Assembly (NCBI GenBank): GCA_019188255.1
Contig: JAETXT010000002.1
Location: forward strand, 5,704,001 to 5,768,000
Reading direction: 5' to 3'
Length of the DNA stretch: 64,000 nt
Origin: Verticillium longisporum
Lineage: Eukaryota > Ascomycota > Sordariomycetes > Glomerellales > Plectosphaerellaceae
Positions 44,736 through 58,500 of this stretch are shown in pieces (positions within the stretch are counted from its first letter, which is position 1; every line of letters begins with the position of its first letter). Under the pieces are notes generated by a model. The model made no database searches and was not told the DNA's origin. It was given only the letters and a program-made list of their open reading frames with translations. The translations under genes and the position numbers were made by a program.

Positions 44736-47086
44736 TCTCTTCGGGTTTTCCCTTGGCGGAGGGCCGAGCAAAGAAGAGCAGAATGACGCCGTACATGGCT
44801 TCCCCGGACCATGCCGGCTGCCTCTATTGACAAAGAGATACAAGGTGTCTCCAGGGCCGGACACGTATCGGGCTGGCTGTTCGGATCTTCACCGGAGTCA
44901 TGCCCTCGGTCGTACGATTCGCCCTTGAACCGCCAGCCGGACTGTTCCCATCCATATCCCCCCCCCTTGCGTCACTGCAAGGTCACACTACGACGTCCGT
45001 GAGTCGGGTGCGTCTCGTCCGAAGGAGCCCCGCCCAGCCCTATCATCCCATTCGGCGGTTGACTTTTTCTCCCGGGCACGCGCGTCCGTTCTTAGGTTCA
45101 TACTCCTTTACAAAGTCAAGGTGCATAGAAAGCCAAAATAGATAGAATAGAATGGCGCGTCAGGAAGCAGGCTTCTTTTTCACCTGAGCTGCCGAGTCAT
45201 TGTTAATCATTTTGGCTGAGACGTTCACGGCGGAGGGCGGGGCGGAGGTCGTGAGTCGTCGGAAGGAGCAAGATGAAACGTGGTCGCGACACGCACATCC
45301 CTGGGGGGTTGGGAAGGTCAGATGGAATCGTCGTTGGCTGGTAGATGTTGTGTTTCGGCCCATGTTCTATAGATCTGGGAAGGGCTTGGGTGGAGATTTG
45401 GGATCTTGCTTTGGCTTTGGAGAAGCTTCTTTCGGTTTGATCTCTTTACATTACAACACCGGCATGTGCCATTGCCGACTTTTGGATACAACGATGGTTG
45501 CCTCAGCGCAAATGGATGCCCAAGCATAGGGTGCGCTCGCCGAGTGTACATGTAACATGTCAGAAAGCGCCGCGAGTATGGCGTCGGGAGTCCTTAATGC
45601 TTGTCGATTCATTCAACACGTCATGGTATCACTGTATAATTCCTTCAAGGATTGTGCTCGTGAGAAACAAGGAGGGTAGGGCTCAAACCATCGGGGCTGG
45701 AGGCCTTGCGTTGAGCACTGACATACATGCCAAACTATCAGGGAACGCGGGGCCAGGTAAGATCCAAGTATCACACCACCCTTCCCATATTCGTTGGACA
45801 AATACGCGACGAAATGCACTCTCAGAAGTGAACACGATCAGGCTTGGTCTCGGCTGGTCGACGCGCGGACTTGTCTTTACTAGCTGTGATGCCTGGGCAC
45901 AGGACATGAGACGATGGCTCGGGACGAGCTTAGCGGTATCTTGCTCCAGATTGTGTTCACTCGCAACGTACCAGCCAGCGCCTGACAAGCAAAAGTCAGA
46001 CCTGTGCACGCCGACGCCGCCATATTCTGCATCCAAGTCTCCAGTTGGAAGCCTGCGTTCATTCCGAGAACACAAGGCGCTCAAGGTAGGCGTCCTCATC
46101 AATTAATCAATAAGAGCTGTTGGTACACCAAGGCTGGTTTCCGCAGTGTCGAAAAATTACGAGGGGGGGGTGCTGATCGTTTTCAAACGGCCATGGGCGA
46201 GTACAAGTACAGTAAACCTGCGGGGCCGTGGTCGCCGTTGGTTGGCGCATGTCTGAGGTGTCGCAATAGATATCGTAGATCTCGCTTCAGGGGCGGTGGA
46301 GTGATCCGATCGTGACTGTCATCTTCCTCACGTTCAGCCTGGTTAGAGCGGACTGGTCAGCAGGCGTGAAAAGCGCTACAGGCGGTGGCTTGACCCCATT
46401 TCGACAAGCAGCGTGGCGGCGGCCATCGATAGCCAAGCTGCCAGCAAGGGTCCCAAAGACCCAATAGTCGCAGAGGCGCCTGGACTGACCAGGTTGGGCG
46501 TGGTCGAGGCGTCAGAAGAAAAGGGGTTCCTCAAGAATGCGGGGCGAGAGGCGTCCGTGTGTCCCTGGGTTTCTTTTCCTGTCCAGGCCGCCACCTTTTG
46601 TGGCTAACTGGTAAAACTGGCACGAGAGAAAGAAAACGGCCTCCACCACCGGCGGGTCCATTATAACATTGCGACCCTCGTAATGATCTCGAAAGCGGCA
46701 CAGGCGCGGACGTAGCCTCCATAGGAGTGGACACAATTTCCCAGACTCGACAAGAGCTTTCCTTTGAGGTTGAACAAATAGACTCTGCTGGTCTGAACGG
46801 CCCGTACGAGCCCGGAACCCCCTTTTTTCATCAGACGCGAAGGAGCGCCCGTTTCGTAGGTTGACACAGGGTGATTGAAATTCGACTCCCGCTAGCTCGT
46901 GCAGCCAACGTGGGATGGTACTGACGATCGTTCTCCACGGCCCAAGCCGAACGCGGCCGCTGCAGATGCCGGATGAACCCAAAGACGGAGGGAGGAAAGC
47001 GCAGGAAAGAGGCCGTGATGGGCGAGCAACAGGAGCGCTGTTCTTCGGCTGGGCGGTCACACCGCTTTGGGTTTCAGTGAGACGCT

Positions 47087-47383
47087 GTGTTGGAGGGTGG
47101 AATCAGGATGGTTGATTGGGCAGGTCGCAAAGAACTTGAGGGGTTGTTCGTGGTACCCCTCGCGATTGGGCCTCTATTATTCCACCATGTCGCTTCACAG
47201 CTCTGTCAAGCTTCAAAAGACGTCAAGCAAAAGTCCAACATGGACCCGAGGTCTGGCGGATTGGTGTCCAGGGACTTCGATGCACCCACAAGGACGATGA
47301 AGGAAACGGCGCAACGCGCTATAGACGCCATCCAGTCACGAGGTTGGACGGAGGCTTTGAGCGAGGCGACGGCATTTCAGTAG
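47087..47383 (+). CDS. Possible small hypothetical protein
   Basis: A 98-codon frame encodes a hydrophobic N-terminal half (GLFVVPLAIGPLLFHHV) and an amphipathic C-terminus (TMKETAQRAIDAIQSRGW). It could be a small membrane-associated or mitochondrial protein. No family, intron or promoter evidence supports it beyond coding texture. Confidence 0.3.
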   Translation: MLEGGIRMVDWAGRKELEGLFVVPLAIGPLLFHHVASQLCQASKDVKQKSNMDPRSGGLVSRDFDAPTRTMKETAQRAIDAIQSRGWTEALSEATAFQ

Positions 47384-47933
47384 TCTTGTGGTTATGATGA
47401 GATGATGGACGGATGTAGATCGCAAGAGATTATGGACAGTGCCTGAGAGGCTGGCACGGGGGGGGCCTGGGAAGTGCCGTTTGAGCTTTTCTTGATGGGG
47501 AAAGATGTGGCTGTCGGACCAGGGCCTCAATTCGGAGCAGGAGTTGTGAATGGTCGCAGCCCCTGGTCTTGGAATTTGATTAGGGGCTGGATTCTCCCCT
47601 TACAGTTGGGTCCTGTCCCTCGTGTGCTGGGGCTTGAGTATTGGCCTGGGGCCAGGGGCAGCTTTGGTGGCCTTTGTGTGCATGTCGTTCTGGTCCGGGT
47701 TTGACCATGGGAGCGAGCGCTACATAGTACTCATTATCAGGAACAGGGGAGTAATAATATGTCGTTGAGGGGGTGGTACCAGCAGCGAAGAGTCCCTGGA
47801 TGAGACCATGGAGGGTACGAGGTAATGAAGGGGGAAGGTGGGAGGGACTAAAATAAAATCTCCGGTAATGGGGACTTGATGAAGCGTGATGCAGGGATAG
47901 CGAAGCTTCGCGCGCACGGGTGGATGAACCCGA

Positions 47934-47992
<59 letters not shown>

Positions 47993-47994
47993 GG
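47934..47994. repeat. ATG/GTG trinucleotide microsatellite
   Basis: An uninterrupted run of TGA/ATG units passes directly into a short GGT run. It is outside any supported gene. Confidence 0.95.
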
Positions 47995-49380
47995 AGGAAG
48001 CAGACACAGTTGATGCAAAAACTACAGTATCCTCATACCTTCCCGGCACCCAGTGGGTGGAGTTGGAGGAGGCAGGGAGCGTCTGGATCGCGTGGCAATG
48101 ACCACCCACCCACCCACCCTATTGCTCAGAAGCGGCTCGAGCCCACACCTCACATGTTTGGCAGGCGTATTCGGCTGGTGCTTAACCCAAGCACCAAGAA
48201 GACGGGAAGGTCCTTCCTGCCCGTCATGACCCGGGCAGGGCGGGCGATGGACCGCTGGCGCTGGCACTGGCATACTTAGGTACATGTCTGACTTAGGCGC
48301 CCTGGCTGAGGAACTAAGTCTTAGCGGCTGCCTCGACCGATGCTAGCAATGGGCGACTCCCTGAGAGTGTTCTAGCTTGGTGGAGTTTCGACTGCCTTAC
48401 AGCAGACACGTGCCTATGTTAGGCACCTTATTAGCTGCCACGAAATGAAACTCATCATGTGTAACGCCCCGACAGATACATTCCAACCCCATCACTCGCT
48501 TCTTTGCTTCTTTGCCAGGTCAAGCCAGCGTAACCTCATGAGCTCGTCAGGATGCTGAGTTTTCGGTTTGATCGAATGTTTCCAGGTTCCTCTGTGATGG
48601 CTTGCTACGGCTATTGATACAAATAGCATAGAATAAGGTTGATGTGAGGCGCGTCAAGTAAACACAAATCAAGTCGGGTGCCTCTGTTGGCCCAGACGCC
48701 AAGCCCCTTATTACCTGACAGGATGTAAAACAAATTTGGTGTGTTGCCTGTTAGCTGCATATCGCACGTCCCACTTCCCCGGTCAGCCCAGTTGCCTCCT
48801 AGTCTGCACTGCAGCATCAGTCAGGCCTGAACCCAAGTCGACAGCACAATACAGGACAAAAAAAGAGTCTATCCAAGCTCTTCTTCTTTGACGGGTCCCC
48901 CCCCCCATCTCTGTTCTCTTTCTTCTCACTCTTGCGGCATCCCTACCTCCTCATCTCGCTGCTTGCCGGTTCCCGGTTCGATCCACCAGCATACCTTCCA
49001 CCTGTCAGCTGTCCCTTTCACCTCCTTACACGCCCCCCCCTCTTCCCAACCTCAGCCTCTGAGCCCTGTACTCCAACGCCAAAACCACCCGAATAAACAT
49101 CACGAACTGCAGACGCCGGGCCCAGGCCCCGACAACAAGCACAACAGTAGCACCAGCGCCTGGGCGTCTCAGAAGCGCAATCGCGACTGCATGAGCCGGC
49201 AGCCGAAGTGGTGGTACCTGCAACGCCAATCACGGTCACCCAGTCGTCTCGAAACCCTCGCTGGGTGCCCTGCATCCCCCCCAAAAGCCTCGGCCTTCGC
49301 CTCCACCCCCATTGCGGCGTGGGCTCTTTGGCTCCCCCTGGTCACAAATCCCATCCCATCTTTCCATCGCATTGGGGACC

Positions 49381-52300
49381 ATGTCGCAGCATGCACTTCA
49401 GGGCGCCCATGGCTCGTCCTCCGTCACCTCCGCTTCTGAGCCCCCTCGTCAACACCGTCAGCAACCGTCTTCTCCGACATCCTCCTCGTCGATGCTAGAT
49501 GACAGCCCAACCACCGGCCGTGTCCTCAACAACCTCCCTGCCTCCTCGACCACCAGTCTTCTTTCGTCACCGCCCACAAGGTACGCGATCTCTCTCCCTC
49601 ACCTCCCTTTCCACAGGGTCTCTCGGTCAGCCAAACGGCACCTCGTCTCGTGTTCTCATTTTCGCTTGCGAGGCGACTTGATCCGCACTCCTCTCTGGCC
49701 TTCTCGCCTTGAACATCTTCTCTTGCAACCCCAAGAACGAAGCTCCTACCCCATACTTTCCTTGCCTCGCCGTTCATGTCTGGCGTTCTGTCGTGCAACA
49801 ATCCCACGACTGTAGCCCCGTGGCACCCAACTGACACGGCTCTCCGCGCCATAGATCTGCTCGAAGACCAATCCCCAGTCCGCTCTCTCTGACGGCCGCC
49901 CTGTCCGCCGCGAGCCCGTCGCCAAGCCGGTCAAACTTTCCAGCGCGAGCGACGGCTCCCATCCTGAGGACCGCTATCCCCTACAGTCCAACGTCACCCG
50001 TCGACGAGCCGCGCTCTCCGAGGGAAAAGCTGGACGACCTGCTGGCCACAGAGAGGACGTATTACCAGAGCGACTCCTCTGGAAAATCGACGCCCGATCC
50101 GACATTCTCATCGTTCGTCACGACTCAAGCTCTCCGGCGCCCAGCTGCCTTTCCCGTCTCGCTGACACAATCCCTGGACAGACCCAACGCACCCTCCCAC
50201 GCCACGAATGACAGTCGAAGTGTCTCCGACCCTGTTGCGCCCCGCAAGCCTGCTGTCATAGGCTTGCCGAGATCTCCGATGCCTCCCGGCATGGCTGCCG
50301 GTCCCTCGGCTGCTTCCCGGGCAGAGCCGACAAAGGGTGCCCCCCGAACCTCCTCCATGGACTCCGCCATATCCGCTGCGACCAAGACGAGCTCGCAAAA
50401 GGGATCGCGAGAGCTCGAGACCGATCCGCAGGATATTGCCGGCCTCATCAAGACGGCCGGCAGCCCTGAAGCAGTGATCCAGTATCTGTTAAAGGAGAAG
50501 CAGTCCCAGGCACAGCAGAACGCGCAGCTATGGCGCCTCGTCGACAAGCAGCGCGCTATGATTCTTGGCCTCAACAAGGACCTGGAACGGTCTCTGAAGG
50601 ACAAGGAGAAGTACCGTAAGAAGCTGAAGGAGGTCATGTCCGTTCCGGAATTCGCCAAATCCGCGGGCTTGAAGAAGTCTGGAAGCGTTGCCGATGTTCT
50701 GGGACGATCAGTCCCCAAGGTGGATGTCCATGGCCCGACCGACCAGCAGCCCGCGGCACCCGACTCCCCTAGCCTCGACTCCGACAGCCAAAAGCATTCT
50801 CCCACCGACCTCGCCATGGCTCCGTACCCGATCACGCCCCCCGCCGACCAGCCACACAATGGCCCTCCATCGGCTGTGGGTGAGATGCTCGATCCCTCTC
50901 ACACAATGCCCAAGCCTCAGGAGCATGCGTACGATCGATACGACCATGAGGCGGAAGAGAAGGCAGAACAGGTCGCAAGGCAGCAAGATGACCAAAGACA
51001 GCTTCAAGAGCTGCCGATCAATCTTGCTCTGCCGCCATCTCGAAGTTTGCCGAGCAAACCGCCCAGGATGCCTCCTCCAAACCCCCCTGTGGGACCTCCT
51101 TCGCCTGTCGCCGGTTCACACGCCAGCCCTCAGACGGACGAGGGTCTCGCGAAATTCCCGGCACCCCCGCCCCGCAAAGCACCACCCGCGCCCCTTCAAC
51201 TCAACAAAGAACAAAGTGTGATTCTTGACGAGGACGAGACAGATTCCGATTTTGATGACATTCTTCAAGTGAACAGGGACCTTGACCCCAAGCGCGGTCG
51301 ACGGAGGACCAGAGAAGAGGACGACAGGATGCGAGAGATTCTTGCCCAACAGGAAGCAGAGAGGCGTAGCCTGTCAAAGAAGAGCAAGTCGCAGAGCCAG
51401 AAGAGCACGCCCACAGAGCCCGAACACCCGGGACGCTTCGAACCCATACCGCCAAGCCCAAGAGAGATCCCTCAGCAGCTTGCGCTGCAACAAAACGGCC
51501 CGGCATCCCTTGCAGGCGTTCTCTCTGGAGATCCCATTCAGACCACTGTAGTCACTGGCCCCTTGAGCCCCGGACTCCCCCAGTCTCCTCGCCCGTTCGG
51601 CGCTGCGCCGTCAGGAAACGCAATTTCGCTGGCAACACCTCGAACGGGGTCTCACCTGCAATCCGCCCCCCTGTCCCCGAGACCACCGCGGCAGCCGATT
51701 CCTCTCCCGCCGGGCACGCCGCTTGCTTCGCCGCCGAACATGGCGGGCGAGCCATTGTCCCTGAAGAGCCCCCAGCCACTGGCCATTATGAAGTCTCCAG
51801 AGACGAACCGGCAGGCAAACTCGGACAAGCCACGCGCGAGTCCCACGGAACGCAGTCGCGTCTTCAAGGGATTTGTCTCGGAAGAGTATCCCGACCTTCT
51901 CCTCCCTCCAAATGCACTGCCCTCGATCCAGATCAAGGTTGCTTCGTCACGCATGAAGCCGTCACGAGCCAGTGTATTATCCCTGACACAACTCGAAGAG
52001 GACCCCGTGTTCACTCTGGCTGTGTTCAGCCGCGCCGACGGTGCAGAACTCTGGCGCGTCGAGAAGGATCTTGCGTCTCTTGCTAAGCTCGACCAGAAGC
52101 TGAAGAACTGCTCGACCGTGACGATCAAGGCTCCCGATAGGGCACTGTTCAGCGGACACGCGCCAGCGAAACTCGACGCTCGCCGCATTGCACTAGACTA
52201 CTACCTCGAAGAAATACTGGAGACACAGCTTGACCAGACGGCCGCGACGGAATTGTGCAAATACCTCTCGACTCACACTCTGCCTCCAAACTTTGACGAA

Positions 52301-54087
52301 GCTTCAACCCCCGACATCATCGAGTCAGCCAACGCGAGAGCCGGCCCCGGCGGTCGACCTTTCCGCAGTGGCTACCTGACCAAGAGGGGGAAGAACTTTG
52401 GCGGCTGGAAGGCTCGCTTCTTTGTGCTGGATGGACCTCAGCTCAAGTACTTTGAGGCACCCGGCGGAGCTCACCTTGGCACCATCAAGCTGCCTCATGC
52501 TCAGATTGGCAAGCAGTCTCAACACAACGAGAACCAGTCACCAGCTCCTGGTGCGAATGGCGACGACTTTGATAACCAGTACCGACACGCGTTCCTCGTC
52601 CTGGAGCCGAAGAAGAAGGATTCGAGCAGCCACGTAAAGCACGTGCTCTGTGCGGAGAGTGACATGGAGAGGGATCAATGGGTAGACGCCCTTCTTCGGT
52701 GGATTGACTACCGTGAGCCTGGCGAAGAAGACAGCCGGTCCGGAAAGGACTATACTCACGACAGGCATGGCTCGGTCGGATCGGAACGCAACATGGTGAA
52801 GAAGAAGAAGGGAAGGCCAGGCGTTTCCAATCACCAGCCCTCCGACTCGGACAGCCTCATTGGGGTCAGATATGATTCGACATCCCAAGGTGACTTGCCG
52901 CATTCGGCGCCGGGACGACCCAAAACATCTGGAGGCCCGCCGGAGCACCCAGGCCATAACGAGGCCGCGCAGGCACCCATGGTCATCTCTGGCCCCAAGG
53001 ACATGCACGTCATCTCCGACTCGTCCTCGTGGGGGAACAAGCCGCAGGCGCTTCCGTTCCCAGCTACGAGGAGAAGAAGCAGCGGAAGAGGAGCTTCTTC
53101 GGTTTCGGACCGAAGACGACAAGGTCGTCTGGTGACGGTGGCTCGGATGGGCTTTTTGACGGCAGCTCCGCGTCTACGCCACCACAGGGCGCAGGGTACC
53201 AAGGCCCGGTCCGCCAGGTGTTTGGAGCGAACCTGGCTGAGGCTGTGCGTTATAACTCGCCTGTCGATGTCGATGTTCCCCTGCCGGCTGTTGTGTACAG
53301 ATGTATCCAGTACCTGGACGCCAAGAATGCCATTCTCGAGGAGGGCATCTTCCGTCTCAGCGGCTCCAATGTGGTCATCAAGCAGATTCGGGAGCGGTTC
53401 AACATTGAAGGCGACATCAACCTCATCACGGACGACGCGTTCTATGACATCCACGCCATCGCGTCGCTCCTGAAGCTGTACCTGCGCGAGCTGCCTACGA
53501 CGATACTGACGAGGGACCTGCACAATGAGTTCCTGTCCGTCACGGAGATGACGAGCCCCAAGGACAAGGTCGCGGCTCTGAACGCACTGGTACAGCGCCT
53601 GCCGCTGGCCAACGCCACGCTTCTCAAGTACCTGCTCGCGTTCCTCATCCGGATCATCAACAATGCCGACATCAACAAGATGACGGTGCGCAATGTCGGC
53701 ATTGTCTTTTCGCCGACGCTCAACATCCCGGCACCCGTGTTTGCGATGTTTCTGCAGAACTACGAGCCCATTTTTGGCGTCGACGCCGAGGAGTATGAGC
53801 TCCCGTCACCGAGCAGCGCGAGCGAGTCGTCCCGCGACGCGCCGCCGCCGTCGGCTGGCCTGCCCCGGAGGCCGAGCGACGGCCAGAGCGCGCGGCCGGG
53901 CACCACGGACCACAGCCCGTCTCCTCACCGGCAGCGCTTGATGGAGGCCGTCACGGGACAGGCGCAGCCTCGACAGGGAAGCACGCCACCGCCTCTTCTA
54001 CAAGACCTCAACGCCGCTCGAGGGGGCACGAACTCGCCGCAGAACTTCTCGGGCCATCGCGGCATGACGTATGAACCCCAGTATTCC

Positions 54088-54119
<32 letters not shown>

Positions 54120-54372
54120 ACACTATGGCAGGGCTGGGTACGAAGGCGGCATGGGTGGACCTCAGGGATACGAAGGCGCGGGCTACCAGCAAGCCCGCGG
54201 GGGGTATTCTGCCGGCCCGATGGATGGTGGACATGGAGGCTACGAGCAGCAGCAGCAGTGGCAGCAGCAAAAGCCCAACCGGCGGCGCGAGAGTGCCATT
54301 TTCAACGGCGGCATGATGAACCCGAATCAGCAAGCGGCGCGGAGCGGACTCCGCGAGGAGACAAGATTCTAG
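49381..54372 (+). CDS. Bem3-like Rho GTPase-activating protein (coiled coil-PX-PH-RhoGAP); one frameshift
   Basis: Exon 1 (49381-49580) is spliced over a 274-bp intron (GTACGC donor) to 49855, and exon 2 runs to 54372. One G is missing from the G5 run at 53031-53035; allowing for it the protein is about 1572 residues. Order: Ser/Pro-rich N-terminus, a coiled coil near 280-330, a long disordered part, a PX domain (about 733-875), a PH domain (about 904-1021; RSGYLTKRGKNFGGWKARFF), and RhoGAP (about 1188-1377) with the arginine finger in GIFRLSGS. A Gln-rich tail with a run of 12 Gln ends it. This is the Bem3/Rga layout of fungal Cdc42 GAPs, which act at polarity sites through phosphoinositide binding. 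The catalytic Arg is present. Confidence 0.93.
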
Positions 54373-54461
54373 AGGCAAGGGATGGAACGACACGACACAA
54401 ACGGCCGAGCCAAGCGACGCGCTTGACGGAACTGGCTTGATGCCTTTTTCCGTCTTGTCGT

Positions 54462-54465
<4 letters not shown>

Positions 54466-54508
<43 letters not shown>
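54466..54508. repeat. CT dinucleotide microsatellite
   Basis: About 21 uninterrupted TC units, located about 95 bp after the RhoGAP stop codon and therefore probably in its 3' UTR. Confidence 0.95.
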
Positions 54509-54511
<3 letters not shown>

Positions 54512-54869
54512 GATACCTACTGGCTCAACGAAGCCGGCACCGAGTTATGACCATTATACCCCAGCATCGACTGTCGACAGGTGAAGAAGATGTAATGAGA
54601 CGGAGGGGACGTGCCAGGGGCGGCGAGGGTGACGGCATGAGGCTATTTTCCTTTCTCTTTTATAACCTCGTATTTGGGCAAGTCATGGGTTTTTGTATAC
54701 CTAGTTACGTGACGCTAGGCTTGGATCCGGCGTCCCTTCTCTTCTGCGCAGCACGGCGTTGATGGCGTCTTTCACTCATGGCGGGCTAAGCACGGAGTTA
54801 CCATTTTCTTTTCCTTGCAGCGCAGATGTTGAGAATGAACGCTGGCTCTGACTTGAGTGAGGCCGTGCC

Positions 54870-54973
54870 TGCTTTTGCTGTATGCTTTTGCTGTATGCTT
54901 TTGCTGTATGCTTTTGCTGTATGCTTTTGCTGTATGCTTTTGCTGTATGCTTTTGCTGTATGCTTTTGCTGTA
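54870..54973. repeat. 13-bp tandem repeat, 8 perfect copies
   Basis: TGCTTTTGCTGTA is repeated eight times without mismatch over 104 bp. Because 13 is not a multiple of 3, all frames stay open and give Cys/Ala/Phe-rich pseudo-peptides. Confidence 0.97.
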
Positions 54974-55545
54974 TGCTATTTCAAGACACCTACCTCCTTC
55001 ATTTCAGCAAGCACTCGTCAGGCCCACCAAAGGCCTACAGCAGGCTTACTACGTGACAGCGGGCATGTGTAGGCCCTGATCTACTGGTACAGGTCACCAG
55101 GCTCCCTCATGTAGCAGGCGATCTCATGTCGAACACCTGGTAAGGAACATCTGGTAAGGTAAGGCAGGACCGCCTGCCACCGAAGGAAGGACCACCTGGT
55201 GAGGTAGACCTAAGGAAGGACCTCTGAAGGACTGAAGGAAGGTGATGACATAAGCAAGGCAACCTCGGCGGTTGCAGCCGCCTTGTCCGTCCACAGGCCC
55301 AAAACACCAAGCAACGTCGGCATTAGCAAACGCCGCTCCTCCGTTCTCCGTCTTCCGACGTTCCCTTCCATCGCAACCCATCAAACTGTCTCGCAGAACA
55401 ATACATCTCCTATGCCTCAAATAAGCTTGAAGCTACCTTGTTCGCCATTCTGCATCTAGACGGCACGTCACGGTGACCGTCGCCTCGCCGGCTCTACGGC
55501 GGTCCGCTCCCCCATCCCCCCCAAACCAAGCATACTTATCCCACC

Positions 55546-58500
55546 ATGGCCGGCGAAACAACCCCCGCGGCCACCGGTGTCGATCCTGCCCTCCGCAGCG
55601 CCGCGACGTCATCGACCGTGACGCCCCCCGATGGCATCACCGAAGCAGCAGCAGCCGCCGCCGCCGCCGCCCTGTCTGCAGGCTACCGAGCAGCACCTGT
55701 CTACCAGCAGCCGAGCCGAGACGGAACCCCGGCGTCCCACGCCTCCGAAGACGAACATGACCATGAGCACGAGCACGAGCACGAGCATGACCGCGATCGC
55801 GACCATGACCACGACCACGACCACGACCACCACAGCCAACAGAACGCCGACGAGACGAAGCGGCCGCGCGCCTGCGAGGCCTGCCGCGGCCTCAAGGTGC
55901 GCTGCGTGCCTGACGCCGCCGCTCCCGAGGGGCCCTGCGCGCGGTGTCGCAAGGCGCGCCGCGCGTGCATCGTGACGGTGCCGACGCGCAAGAGGGCCAA
56001 GAAGACGGACAGCCGCGTCGCCGAACTCGAGAAGAAGATTGACGCCTTGACGGCGAGCCTGCATGCGCGGACAGCCGGCGAGATGAGCATCAACGCAGGT
56101 GGAGGTGGTGCGATGGCCACGCCGGACACGGGCCTGAGGAGGGAGCCTTCTGCTGTGCCTGCGGCGGTGGGCGAGGCCGAGCCGCCGAGGCTGTACACGC
56201 CGAGAGCCGAACGGGGTGCCACGGCTGGCGCCAAGAGGAAGCTTGGCGACCGCGACGCCGCTGTGCCGCTGCTCGAGGCGGCGAGGCCAGGACCGCCGCC
56301 GATACGCATCGACACCAGCTACGACGACGTCATCGATCGAGGGATCCTGTCGCTGGAGCAGGCGGCGGCCCTCTTCGCGCGGTACAACGACAAGCTGGTA
56401 GGACACCTGCCGGCCGTCCTGTTCCCGCCTTCCATGACGGTCGGCGAGCTGCGGACCACCAAGCCCGTGCTGTTCCTGGCCGTGCTGGCGGCCGCGTCGA
56501 GCGAGACCTCGGCGCTGCAGCGGCAGCTCGTGCGCGAGACGATGCAGGTGCTCGCCGAAAAGGTCGTCATCACAGGCGAGAAGAGCCTCGAGCTCGTACA
56601 GGCGCTGCAGCTCACCACCATCTGGTACTGGCCGCCCGAGCACTACGAGGAGCTCAAGTTCTACCAGCTCGTGCACATGGCCGCCGTCATGGCCATCGAC
56701 ATTGGCCTCGGCAAGCGCTCCGCCGCGCCCCAGGGCCTCACGCCCTACGGCGTCTACGGCGTCTACGCCTACCGCCACGCCCAGCACCGCCGGACCCAGC
56801 TGCCCGACCCCCAGTCTCTCGAGGCGCGCCGCGCTTGGCTGGCCTGTTACTATCTCTCGAGCAACACGGCCATGGCGCTGCATCGCCCGCTGCTCATCCG
56901 CTGGACAAAGTTCATGGCCGACAGCATGGACATCCTGCGCACCTCGCCCGACGCGGCGCCGACGGACAAGTACTTTTGCGGTCTCGTCGACACGCATCGC
57001 GTGTCCGAGGATGTCGCCGCCCAGTTTGCGACGGCCGAGCCTGAGGATACGATCAATGTTCGCGATCCAGGCATCACATTTTCTCTGAGGAGGTTGATGC
57101 GTGACCTCGATACGTCGTACAACATGCTGTCTCCTGATCTCCACCGAAGTACGTTCTTTTTTGATCTTCCCTTCCCGTCTTGCTCTCCTTTCCATTCCCC
57201 AGGCGTCCCTCCTCTCTTTCTTTTCTGTTCTTTTTTCCCTTCCTCTCTTCTCTCCTTTCCCTTCTCTAGACCTCCTTTCTGACCCTTCTAGCCACTCTAA
57301 TCATATCGTACCATGTCGTCAAGATTTACATGCACGAGATGATCATCAATGTCTGCTCGTCACCCGCCGCCAGGACGAACCACCCTGCGGAAATCTCCCT
57401 TCAAGACATCGCTGCGACGTCGCCTCTGTCCGGGCTGCATCCCCTCCACGTCAACGCCTACGCGGCCTGCCTCTCCTCCTGCCACGCCATCTTCGACACG
57501 TTTCTCGCCACCGACATAGCCACCCTCCGCTGTCTACCCGTCTTCAACCTCGTCCGCATCTCGTACGCCCTCGTCGTCCTCATCAAAATATTCTTCTGCG
57601 CCGTCGCCCCCGGAAGCGAGCTCGCCGGCATCATGGGACGCGACGACATGAAGGTCCATATCTACGTGAACAAGATCCTCGAGCACTTCCGAGCAGCGGC
57701 CGCCGACGACGGAAGCCGCCCCGCGAGCAAGTTCCTCGTCGTCCTCGTCATGCTGCGCAGTTGGTTCCTCAAGCAAGAACGCCAAGTCGGTAGTGCTATG
57801 CCCGGCGGGCCTTCGAAAGAATCCTCATCTTCATCTTCCGCCGCTGCCGCCGCGCACCCCAATTCCGCTGATGACCCAAAGCGCTTCGTGGCCAATGGCA
57901 ACCAGCCCTTTGAGACTCTGGATCAGCAGCAGCAGCAGCAGCAGCGGCAACAAACAGCCCAACTCACCGCCACCACGCCCCTTCACCTCCTCTCCGAAAT
58001 AGCCACGAATGACCGCCACCGCGTCCCTTCGACAGACAACACCCCAACACCCCTCTCAACCGGCACCAGCAGCGCAAACGGCAATGGCAACGCCCACATG
58101 GCCTGGCCTCCCCCGAGCGCCGCCCAGCCGCCGTACATCTACGACCCCGGTTCCGGCTCCGACCCCGGCCCCACATCTACCTCGACCGCTGCTCCGCCCT
58201 ACCCGCCCCAAGACTTTGGCCCTCCCTACCCCGATCCAATCCACAACCTCTCCTTTGAAGAGCTGGCCTACAGCCTCGGCATTACAGGTTCCGTCAACTT
58301 CCCCATCCAGCTGTGGCCCCCCGCCTTCTCCTCCTCCCTCGGCCCCCACGCGGACACGAGCATGGCCGAAGACCCCGCCAGCGCCGAGGCCTGCGTGCGC
58401 TACGCCCTCGCCGTTGACCCGTGGGTCGGCCAGTTTGGCGATGTCCTCGACGGAGTGCGCGCCGGCGGAGCTGGGGGCGGCGCGGGTGGGCCTGCCGGTG

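Larger units (their letters stand above)
44736..49380. other. 4.6-kb gene-poor region
   Basis: No multi-exon gene could be built. A microsatellite lies near 47934-47994, and pyrimidine-rich sequence with long C runs near 48895-49060 probably belongs to the leader of the RhoGAP gene. A few short frames occur, one of which is listed separately (47087-47383). Confidence 0.5.
54373..55545. other. 3' UTR and intergenic region with simple repeats
   Basis: It holds the CT microsatellite and the 13-bp tandem repeat listed separately. No gene is supported; the frames across the 13-bp repeat are artefacts of repetition. Confidence 0.6.

Noticed and set aside
48888..49439. 183-codon frame before the RhoGAP gene
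   Set aside because: C-rich leader sequence; the coding frame with proper splicing starts at 49381 in another frame.
54826..55079. Cys-rich small secreted proteins (CFCCMLLLYAF repeats)
   Set aside because: Pure product of the 13-bp tandem repeat read in three frames.
55609..57195. 528-codon minus-strand frame opposite the Zn2Cys6 factor
   Set aside because: The plus strand has a clear zinc cluster and fungal-specific domain; the antisense frame is Arg/His/Val-rich shadow.
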